A DNA stretch of 7,891 nt from Pseudomonadota bacterium (lineage in GTDB: Bacteria; Myxococcota; Myxococcia; Myxococcales; Anaeromyxobacteraceae), in contig JAEYZK010000344.1 of the NCBI GenBank assembly GCA_023428085.1, positions 1 to 7,891 on the forward strand, in the 5' to 3' direction. This document shows, in pieces, positions 1 to 5,660 of the stretch; the first letter of the stretch is position 1; every line of letters starts with the position of its first letter. The notes under the pieces are model-generated. The model ran no database searches, was not told where the DNA came from, and saw nothing but the letters and a program-made list of their open reading frames with translations. A program made the position numbers and the translations under genes.

Positions 1-722
1 GGGCAGCCGAGCTCGCGGGCGACCGCGCGGGCGAGCTGGGTGGCGCCGAAGGCGAAGGTGCGGGCGTGCGCGCACGCGCCGGCCGCGGCGAGGCAGAGGC
101 TGGTCCGGTCCTGCCCGACGTCGAGGATGGCCTCCGCCGCGGCGGTCTCGTCGGCGACGGCGGGGTCGCCGGGGCCCGGGATCGCCGGAGCCGCGGAGGA
201 GGCGAGCGGGCCGACCGCGCCGCCGGCGAGCAGCGCGGCGTAGACCGGCGCGGGCGGGAGCACGGCGCGCGGATCGACGCCCAGCGTCGCGAGCGCGGCG
301 AGCAGCGTCGCGAGCTCCTCCTTGCGGGCGACGCCCACGAAGAGGTCGGACTTCCCCTCGCGGACGCCGAGGACCTGCCAGTCCCAGGCGACGTCCGAGA
401 GCTCGAACGGCACCTGCGCCTCCACCTCGTAGGAGATGGTCTGCAGGATCCGGCGCGGGTCGGTGAAGGGGAGGGTGACGACCGAGGACGCCATGCCCGC
501 GCCGGGCAGCGCCGCCACCGACTCCTGGAACCTCCAGCCGCGGGCCGAGACGAGCGCCTCGAGCGCGGCGGCCTGGCGCGACAGCAACGTCGCGCCCTCC
601 GCCTCCGGGCCGAGGACCGTGCTGCCGTGCTCGAGCACGGTGTAGCCGCGGTAGGTGGACTCGACGAGGACGGCCTTCACCGCTCGTGCGCCCAGATCGA
701 TGCCGAGGATCCTCTGCGACAT
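1..722 (-). CDS. gspL: GspL, PilM-like inner-membrane platform protein of T2SS (5' part, runs off left edge)
   Basis: The first 240 codons are present and the gene continues past the left edge. It starts at ATG 722-720, two bases after the gspK stop and 6 nt after a strong GGAGGA ribosome site. The visible part is the cytoplasmic actin-like (ASKHA) domain. Residues 5-16 (ILGIDLGARAVK) match the phosphate-1 motif DxGxxxxK of PilM. Residues 99-117 (around EAQVPFEL and the following DWQVL) match the conserved strand region of PilM/GspL. Residues 200-208 (LDVGQDRTS) look like the second phosphate loop. An Ala/Pro/Gly-rich stretch lies at about 165-195. In known systems GspL binds the GspE N-terminal domain and anchors it to the membrane through a transmembrane helix and a periplasmic ferredoxin-like domain; those parts would lie beyond the edge. 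Position after gspK supports gspL. A bare pilM is the alternative, but no other type IV pilus gene is nearby. Confidence 0.88.
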   Translation of the reverse strand, partial: MSQRILGIDLGARAVKAVLVESTYRGYTVLEHGSTVLGPEAEGATLLSRQAAALEALVSARGWRFQESVAALPGAGMASSVVTLPFTDPRRILQTISYEVEAQVPFELSDVAWDWQVLGVREGKSDLFVGVARKEELATLLAALATLGVDPRAVLPPAPVYAALLAGGAVGPLASSAAPAIPGPGDPAVADETAAAEAILDVGQDRTSLCLAAAGACAHARTFAFGATQLARAVARELGC

Positions 723-724
723 GG

Positions 725-2077
725 CTACTCCTCCCGCCAGCGGATGAGCCCGCCGAGGCGCGGGCTCAGGTTGGGGAGATTGAGCTGACCCGCCTTCAGC
801 TTCTCGTGCTCGGGGACGTTCTGCTCGTCGTAGCTGACCACGGCGTCGATCGTCTTGGTGACGTCGCCGGCCACCCCCGAAGCCCGGATCCGGTAGACGT
901 TGGTCTCGTCCCCGAACGGCGATTCGGCGCCCGTGGTGCGAAACTTTGCCTGCACGGACACGCCGCCGATCTGCTCGACGAGGCCGGCGAACGCCGTCGG
1001 CGGGATGGAGAAGAGCCCTCCGATGGTCTGCGCCAGGAGCTCCTTCTTGAGGCGCGGGAAGAAGGTCGGATCGAGGACCGCAGCCCGCGACGCGGGCTCG
1101 ACCATGCTCAGCACGTCCTCGAGCGTCTGGCGGTCGTCGTGCAGGTTGATCTTCCGCTTCGCGCTCTGCGGCCGGTAGACCGTGAACCGCTCGCTGAACG
1201 CGGCCATGAACGCGTCGTTCACGCCGGCGACGAGGTGGAGCTCCTCCAGCGAGTCGAGGCGCGCATTCTTGGCCTTGTACCGATCCTTGCCGCGATCGTA
1301 CGGGCGGTCCTCGTCCGAGAAGGTCTCCTCGAACGCCGGGTGGCCGACCTCGAAGTTGCAGCTCCCGCCCGAGAACACCGCGACGAGGGAAGAGCCCTTG
1401 CGATCGTCGTCCACCCAGTCGCGGAGGTGGAGGACGAGGTCGCTCCGCGAGTAGCGCTGTCCGTCGGCCTGGTCGCGGCTGAAGAGCGGGTCCCACTTCG
1501 AGTCGCAGAGGAGCCGCAGGAGCCCCTCCACCCGCTGCTGCACCGCCCTGTCCGTCCGCAGACTCGACAGCTGGACGTCGATCTTCTGCGCCTCGTCCTC
1601 GAGCCGCGCGTCGAACCCGCCGTCGAAGTCGCCGTACCGGACGGTCGAGATCGCCGTCTCGGCCGGCGCCCCGGACGAAGGGCCCGCCGCGGCCGCCCCC
1701 GGATCGCCGAACAGGGCCTGGGCGAGGCCGGTGTTCACCGGGACGAGGCTCCAGATCTGGGGCCGGGGGGCGCCCCCCGTGGTCGGCGCGCCGCTCGGCG
1801 GCTGTCCCGCCGTCTGTCCCGCCGTCGCGTCAGCGATCGTCTTGCTCGCGCCGTCGAGCGCCACCTGGATCGAGACCACGAGGCGCGCCATGGTCACGCC
1901 GCTCTCGGCGAGCGCCTGCGCCCGGAGCGCGTCGCGGGCGTTCGCGGCCGCCCGCAGGCGCACCTGCGTCTCGTAGGCGAGATCGACGGCCAGCGCGGTG
2001 AGGACCGCGACGGACACGACCGCCATGAGCAGGGCGGCGCCGCGCTCGGAGGCGCGATGGGCAGGGCGGCGTGGCAT
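725..2077 (-). CDS. gspK: GspK, minor pseudopilin capping the T2SS pseudopilus tip
   Basis: The protein has 450 residues, much longer than the roughly 300-330 usual for GspK. I chose ATG 2077-2075, which overlaps the gspJ stop by one base (TGATG), because it gives a short basic prepilin leader (residues 1-13, ending ERG) before the hydrophobic helix AALLMAVVSVAVLTALAV. The frame stays open further upstream, but that would bury the leader. Position +5 of the mature protein is Met rather than Glu, as expected for GspK, the pseudopilin that lacks Glu5. Family signatures are DEAQKIDVQL (161-170), LRDWVDDD (218-225), SLEELHLVAGV (276-286), KINLHDD (309-315) and NVYRIRASG (393-401). A Gly/Pro/Ala/Thr-rich insert occupies about 78-143. 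GspK has the large alpha domain that tops the GspI-J-K complex and is known to bind calcium in homologues. It is followed two bases later by gspL. Confidence 0.95.
   Translation of the reverse strand: MPRRPAHRASERGAALLMAVVSVAVLTALAVDLAYETQVRLRAAANARDALRAQALAESGVTMARLVVSIQVALDGASKTIADATAGQTAGQPPSGAPTTGGAPRPQIWSLVPVNTGLAQALFGDPGAAAAGPSSGAPAETAISTVRYGDFDGGFDARLEDEAQKIDVQLSSLRTDRAVQQRVEGLLRLLCDSKWDPLFSRDQADGQRYSRSDLVLHLRDWVDDDRKGSSLVAVFSGGSCNFEVGHPAFEETFSDEDRPYDRGKDRYKAKNARLDSLEELHLVAGVNDAFMAAFSERFTVYRPQSAKRKINLHDDRQTLEDVLSMVEPASRAAVLDPTFFPRLKKELLAQTIGGLFSIPPTAFAGLVEQIGGVSVQAKFRTTGAESPFGDETNVYRIRASGVAGDVTKTIDAVVSYDEQNVPEHEKLKAGQLNLPNLSPRLGGLIRWREE
729..734 (-). promoter_or_regulatory. Ribosome binding site of gspL
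   Basis: GGAGGA on the minus strand, 6 nt before ATG 722, is embedded in the last codons of gspK (RWREE, then stop). It fixes the gspL start, which lies only two bases after the gspK stop. Confidence 0.8.
1764..1779. repeat. Perfect 16-bp GC palindrome inside gspK
   Basis: The sequence cggggggcgccccccg is its own reverse complement. It lies in the low-complexity insert of gspK, around codons 100-105. With no loop it is unlikely to be a terminator, and it has no T tract. It is probably a by-product of Gly/Ala/Pro codons, although it could form a cruciform. Confidence 0.6.
1802..1825 (-). repeat. Two tandem 12-bp repeats in gspK
   Basis: The plus-strand unit ctgtcccgccgt occurs twice without mismatch (1802-1813 and 1814-1825). 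It encodes TAGQ TAGQ at residues 85-92 of GspK, inside the low-complexity insert. The unit length keeps the reading frame. Confidence 0.85.
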
Positions 2078-2760
2078 CAGAACCTCAGCGATCGCGTGAG
2101 CGCGATCCGCGCCTCCGTGGAGAGCTTCTCGGTCCGGCCGTCGGGGAGCCTCAGCTCCAGCTCGAACCGGACGCGCGAGGGCAGCTCGTCGCGGCGCTCG
2201 GCCGACTCGGTGGACCACTCCCGGACCCAGTCGTTCCGCCGCCGATCCCAGTACTCGAGCCGGAACGCGGTGATGTGGTCGGCGACGAGGTCCTTCCGGC
2301 CGCCGCGCTCCGGGTCCTCGTCGATGCGGGCCTTCTCCCGCCGGAACAGCGCCTGGACCCCGGAGCGGTCCGGGTCGGACTCGAGCGTGTACTCGACGAC
2401 GCTCTGGTCCGACTCCTTCAGGTCGCGGCCGAGCCGCTGGTGCGCGAAGGTGCAGAAGCGCAGCCGGTCCTCGCGCCCCACGAACTGCGTGGGCCGGCGA
2501 TCCTTCCCGTACTGCTGGAGGTCGTAGTGCTCCGAGACGAAGGCCATCGAGACCTCGTGCGCGAGGCGCGAGAGCGCGAGCCGCGCGCCCGCGTACCGAT
2601 CGCCCTGATCGCGGGTGATCTGGTGGGCGCGGTCCACCTGGCGGAAGGTCCCGAGCACCATCACGCCCATGATCGCGGTGATGGCGATGGCGATCGTCAC
2701 CTCGAGCAGCGTCATCCCGGCCGCGGACCGCGGGCGCGCGATCGTCCCCGCGGGGGTCAC
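2077..2760 (-). CDS. gspJ: GspJ, minor pseudopilin
   Basis: The protein has 227 residues, a normal GspJ size. It starts at GTG 2760-2758, overlapping the gspI stop by four bases (GTGA), which suggests translational coupling; only a weak G-rich stretch precedes it. The leader (1-15, ending RSAAG) is followed by MTLLEVTIAIAITAIMGVMVL. Glu is at +5, the residue that helps N-methylation and assembly. The helix continues with ARLALSRLAHEVSMAF (59-74), the typical GspJ pattern. The C-terminal half includes FRLEYWDRRRNDW (166-178) and LPSRVRFELEL (193-203), matching the family pattern in which a Tyr/Trp-rich strand is followed by LPxxVRxxL. It presumably joins GspI and GspK at the pseudopilus tip, as in other T2SS. 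It ends at TGA 2079-2077, sharing one base with the gspK start. Confidence 0.95.
   Translation of the reverse strand: MTPAGTIARPRSAAGMTLLEVTIAIAITAIMGVMVLGTFRQVDRAHQITRDQGDRYAGARLALSRLAHEVSMAFVSEHYDLQQYGKDRRPTQFVGREDRLRFCTFAHQRLGRDLKESDQSVVEYTLESDPDRSGVQALFRREKARIDEDPERGGRKDLVADHITAFRLEYWDRRRNDWVREWSTESAERRDELPSRVRFELELRLPDGRTEKLSTEARIALTRSLRF
2082..2086 (-). promoter_or_regulatory. Probable ribosome binding site of gspK
   Basis: GAGGT on the minus strand lies 4 nt before ATG 2077, within the 3' end of gspJ. The spacing is short, so initiation probably also relies on the overlapping gspJ stop (TGATG). Confidence 0.5.
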
Positions 2761-3392
2761 GGGATGACCCCCCGCGCGAACGCCAGGACGTGCGTGACCA
2801 CCGTGAACGACTCGGTGCGCGCCCCCTCCTGCCAGGTGATCGTGAGCCGGACCTCGCGCAGCCCCTTCTTCATCTGCTCGCCGACGACGCCGAGCTGCGA
2901 CTTGAGGCCCGCGGCGAGCATCTCCGCGCCCGGGAGGACGTCCTCCAGCTTGGAGGCCCCTTCGCCGCCCGCGCCCTGCTTCGCGCCGAGCAGCGCGGCC
3001 AGGTCGAACCCCTCGCCCCCGCCTCCCTGCCCGCCGAGGAGGACCGTGAGGACCTGATCGGCGTCCAGCTCCGCCCGCGGGCGGAGGACCTCGACCTTCC
3101 AGCGCACCTCGGGGTGGCCCTCGCGCTCGAAGCTGCCCTCCTCCTCCTGGTCGGAGTCCTTGAAGCCGTCCTTGTCGAACGTCTCGCGCAGCTCCACCAG
3201 CTTCCCGCGCGCGAGGAGCGTCGCCACCTCGAGCCGGACGGCCCGCGCGTGGTTCTGGAGGGCGGCGCTCGTGAGCTGGGCGACCGCGAGCAGGGCCCCG
3301 GCGAGGATCGCCAGTGCCACCATGACCTCGAGGAGCGAGAAGCCGCGCGCTCGCGCGGGGCCCTCACCCCGTCCACTCCAGACGGCGCGCAT
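2757..3392 (-). CDS. gspI: GspI, minor pseudopilin with a large insertion
   Basis: The protein has 211 residues, clearly longer than the usual 120-130 for GspI. It starts at ATG 3392-3390, which overlaps the gspH stop (TGATG) and is preceded at 9 nt by a good GGAGGT ribosome site. The frame is open about 380 bases further upstream across gspH, but only this start gives a prepilin leader: residues 1-17 ending RARG, then FSLLEVMVALAILAGALLAVAQL with Glu at +5. The family core is seen as LARGKLVELR (60-69), VRWKVEVL (96-103) and LREVRLTITWQEG (178-190), the last close to the GspI consensus V-x-V-x-W. Between these strands lies an added segment, about 107-177, rich in Gly, Leu and Ala. GspI nucleates the tip complex with GspJ and GspK in known systems. 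Assignment rests on leader, core strands and order between H and J. Confidence 0.93.
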   Translation of the reverse strand: MRAVWSGRGEGPARARGFSLLEVMVALAILAGALLAVAQLTSAALQNHARAVRLEVATLLARGKLVELRETFDKDGFKDSDQEEEGSFEREGHPEVRWKVEVLRPRAELDADQVLTVLLGGQGGGGEGFDLAALLGAKQGAGGEGASKLEDVLPGAEMLAAGLKSQLGVVGEQMKKGLREVRLTITWQEGARTESFTVVTHVLAFARGVIP

Positions 3393-4015
3393 CAGTCCTT
3401 CACCTCCACCCTGCCGGGCACGACGCGCGTACGTCCCGTGAACGGCTCGGTGACGACCGTGAACTCGTGCTTCCCGTCCACGACGGGCACCCAGGCCCGC
3501 TGCGCCTGGCCGCCCGGGAAGAAGTAGACGTAGGCGGTCCCGGTCTCGACCGCGTCCCGCCGCCCCTCGAGGTGCACCGGCCCGAACTTCGCCCCGCCGG
3601 GCAGCTCGCGCTTCGGGATGAGGCGGTCCTTGAACTTGCCGAACTCGGAGCGGGCCAGCACGCGGCGGATCTCGGGGTCGGACTCGTCGGAGAACCGCCG
3701 GCCGAGTTCCTCGTCGTCCTCGTCCTCGGCGGCGGCGCCGGGGCGGACGGCGGCCGGGCCGGGCGCGCACTCCGCCTCGAACGTCCGCGCGTCGAGGTCG
3801 ATGACCATCCGGCAGGTCGCGTTCCGCAGGGCGGCGACGTCGAAGAGCGCGCGCATCGAGCCCGAGAGCTCGCCCGCCGCCTTCCTGGCGTTGGCGCCGG
3901 TGACGCCCCCCAGCGCCGGACCGGCCATCGTCGCCACGAGGGCGACGATGGCCAGCACGACGAGCAGCTCGATGAGCGTGAGGCCGCGCGGGGATCTGGC
4001 GGAGACGAGGCGCAC
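3392..4015 (-). CDS. gspH: GspH, minor pseudopilin
   Basis: The protein has 207 residues, slightly long for GspH (about 160-190). The start is GTG 4015-4013, one base overlapping the gspG stop (TAGTG). No good ribosome site lies in front, so expression probably depends on ribosomes finishing gspG. The leader (1-11, ending SPRG) precedes LTLIELLVVLAIVALVATMAG, with Glu at +5 of the mature protein. After the helix come AALRNATCRMVIDLDARTFEA (61-81; beta hairpin with Cys68, and Cys83 shortly after) and a C-terminal AYVYFFPGGQAQRAWVPV (161-178), the usual GspH strand with FxPxG. An acidic stretch (about 97-103, AEDEDDE) sits in a loop at about 86-115. GspH links the tip complex to the GspG shaft. 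The assignment is by position and fold pattern; GspH is the least conserved pseudopilin, so confidence is slightly lower. Confidence 0.92.
   Translation of the reverse strand: MRLVSARSPRGLTLIELLVVLAIVALVATMAGPALGGVTGANARKAAGELSGSMRALFDVAALRNATCRMVIDLDARTFEAECAPGPAAVRPGAAAEDEDDEELGRRFSDESDPEIRRVLARSEFGKFKDRLIPKRELPGGAKFGPVHLEGRRDAVETGTAYVYFFPGGQAQRAWVPVVDGKHEFTVVTEPFTGRTRVVPGRVEVKD
3402..3407 (-). promoter_or_regulatory. Ribosome binding site of gspI
   Basis: GGAGGT on the minus strand, 9 nt before ATG 3392, is embedded in the 3' end of gspH (the codons for RVEVKD). It supports the chosen gspI start over longer upstream alternatives in the same open frame. Confidence 0.75.
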
Positions 4016-4425
4016 TAGTAGTTGACGACGTCGTCCTCGGTGCCGGGCTGCCCGTCGGGCCCGTTGCTCTTCACGTCGTAGCCGTCGGCGTGCGCCTGGC
4101 CCGGGTACAGGTAGACGTAGGGCCGCTTCCAGGGATCGAGGAGGGTCCCCTCGGCGTTGTTGGCCTTGAGGAACCCCTCCTGGATGAGCGCCCGGATGCC
4201 CTCCTCCGTGGTCGGGTACCGGCCCTTCATCACCCGGTAGGCGTCCACCCCGTTGCTGGCGATGTTCTGGACGTCGGTCCGGGCCTGGCGGAGCTCGGCC
4301 TTCTGCTGCTGGCCGACCACGTTGACGGCCACGGCGGCGGCGATCATCCCGAGGATGACGAGCACCACCATGATCTCGATGAGGGTCATGCCGCGCTCGG
4401 ACGCGCGGACGGTTCGCTGGTTCAC
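4015..4425 (-). CDS. gspG: GspG, major pseudopilin
   Basis: The protein has 136 residues (124 mature), the usual size. I chose GTG 4425-4423 because it lies two bases after the gspF stop, 6 nt after a perfect AGGAGG, and gives a 12-residue basic leader ending ASERG before MTLIEIMVVLVILGMIAAAV. Glu is at +5. The frame remains open far upstream through gspF and gspE, so an automatic caller could extend it wrongly by up to about 980 codons. Family signatures are YPTTEEGIRALI (70-81), DPWKRPYVYLYPG (97-109) and the C-terminal loop SNGPDGQPGTEDD (120-132). That loop corresponds to the calcium-binding site that stabilises GspG subunits in homologues. GspG forms the shaft of the periplasmic pseudopilus and is needed in large excess over the other pseudopilins. 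Confidence 0.98.
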   Translation of the reverse strand: MNQRTVRASERGMTLIEIMVVLVILGMIAAAVAVNVVGQQQKAELRQARTDVQNIASNGVDAYRVMKGRYPTTEEGIRALIQEGFLKANNAEGTLLDPWKRPYVYLYPGQAHADGYDVKSNGPDGQPGTEDDVVNY

Positions 4426-4427
4426 GG

Positions 4428-5657
4428 CTAGCCTCCTGCGAGGTTGTTGATCTGGAGGATCGGCATCAGGACGGAGAAGACGATGAACGCCACCACCGCG
4501 CCCATGCCCACGATCATGAGCGGCTCGAGGAGCGAGGTGAGGGCCGAGACCGAGGACTCGACCTGCGACTCGTAGGTGTCGGCCACGTTCCCGAGCATCT
4601 CCTCGATGGAGCCGGACCGCTCGCCGACGGCGATCATGTGGTGGACGAGCGGCGGGAACTCCCCGGACCGCTTGATCGGGGCGGAGATCGACTCGCCCTC
4701 GCGGATGGAGTCGCGCGCCTGGTCGATGACCTCCGCCAGCCGCACGTTCCCCATGATGTTCTTCACGATGTCGAGGGCGGTGAGGAGGGGGACGCCGCTC
4801 TGGAGCAACGTCGAGAGCGTCCGCGCGAACCGGGCCACCGCGATCTGGCGGACCACCGGGCCGAAGATGGGGAACCGGAGCCGCATCACGTCCCAGCGCG
4901 CCCGGCCGGCGGGGCTCGCCTTCCAGCGGACGAAGCCCCAGATCAGGAGGGCCACCCCGGCCAGGATCGCCCACCAGTACTGGGACGCGAAGGTGGAGAT
5001 GCCGATCGTGACCTGCGTGTACCAGGGCAGGATCGAGCCGCTGTCGGCGAGGATCCGGGTGATCTTGGGGATGACGGAGGTGAAGAGGACCCCCATCACC
5101 AGGGCGCCGACGAAGATCATCGCGATGGGGTAGACCATCGTCGCGGCGATCTTGGAGCGGAGGCGCGCCTGCGTCTCGGTGAACTCCGCGAGCCGCCGGA
5201 GCACCACCTCGAGGGCGCCGGAGTGCTCGCCGGCCCGGATCATGTTCACGTAGAGCGTCGAGAACATCCGCGGGTGCGCGGCCAGGGCGTCCGCCATGGT
5301 CGAGCCCTCGTTGACCTTCTGCTTCACCTCGCCGAGCACGCGCTTGAGCCGCTCGTGCTCGACCTGGTCCACGAGCGCGGTCAGCGCCTCGACGAGCGGC
5401 ACCCCGGCCTTGCTGAGCACGGCGAGCTGCCGCGTCATCACGGCGAGCTCCTGCGCGCTCACGCGCGACCCGAACAGCCGCTTCACGCTCACCTCGCGCG
5501 AGGCGGCCTGCTTCTGGGTCTTCTCGCCGAGCACCTCGGTGAGGAACACGCCCTCGCGCCGGAGCAGGCCGCGCAACGTCCGCGGCGAGTCCGCCTCGCG
5601 GAGCCCGGTCAGCGGCTTGCCGGTCGCGCTGAGCGCCTTGTACTCGAAGACGGGCAT
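4428..5657 (-). CDS. gspF: GspF, inner-membrane platform protein
   Basis: The protein has 409 residues, the standard GspF length. ATG 5657-5655 lies three bases after the gspE stop; MPVFEYKALSATGK is a classic GspF N-terminus. Two homologous T2SSF domains are visible, about 70-193 and 274-395. Each carries the repeated motif with core MIRAGEHSGALE (139-150) and MIAVGERSGSIE (341-352). Hydrophobic segments at about 173-195, 226-244 and 379-400 give the usual three transmembrane helices. The N-terminal 60 residues correspond to the GspF cytoplasmic N domain. GspF is thought to be the rotor or scaffold that transmits GspE ATP hydrolysis to pseudopilin insertion. The 3' end encodes NNLAGG and doubles as the ribosome site of gspG. 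Only a weak, distant AGAGGA precedes the start, so coupling to gspE is likely. Confidence 0.98.
   Translation of the reverse strand: MPVFEYKALSATGKPLTGLREADSPRTLRGLLRREGVFLTEVLGEKTQKQAASREVSVKRLFGSRVSAQELAVMTRQLAVLSKAGVPLVEALTALVDQVEHERLKRVLGEVKQKVNEGSTMADALAAHPRMFSTLYVNMIRAGEHSGALEVVLRRLAEFTETQARLRSKIAATMVYPIAMIFVGALVMGVLFTSVIPKITRILADSGSILPWYTQVTIGISTFASQYWWAILAGVALLIWGFVRWKASPAGRARWDVMRLRFPIFGPVVRQIAVARFARTLSTLLQSGVPLLTALDIVKNIMGNVRLAEVIDQARDSIREGESISAPIKRSGEFPPLVHHMIAVGERSGSIEEMLGNVADTYESQVESSVSALTSLLEPLMIVGMGAVVAFIVFSVLMPILQINNLAGG
4432..4437 (-). promoter_or_regulatory. Consensus ribosome binding site of gspG
   Basis: AGGAGG on the minus strand lies 6 nt before GTG 4425 and within the last codons of gspF (Ala-Gly-Gly, then stop). 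It decides the gspG start in a frame that is open far upstream, and its strength fits the need for large amounts of the major pseudopilin. Confidence 0.85.
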
Positions 5658-5660
5658 GGG

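Noticed and set aside
686..2527. Long open frame on the plus strand (613 codons) opposite gspK and gspJ
   Set aside because: It is Arg/Leu/Glu/Val-rich shadow sequence, as produced opposite GC3-rich genes, with no domain. It lies over two well-supported pseudopilin genes.
2071..3057. Plus-strand open frame of 328 codons opposite gspJ and gspI
   Set aside because: It has the same shadow composition, no motif and no ribosome site of note; the minus-strand genes explain the codon pattern.
3393..3770. Upstream extension of the gspI frame across gspH
   Set aside because: It would bury the prepilin leader, which must be near the N-terminus. The start at 3392 has a good ribosome site and the stop-start overlap.
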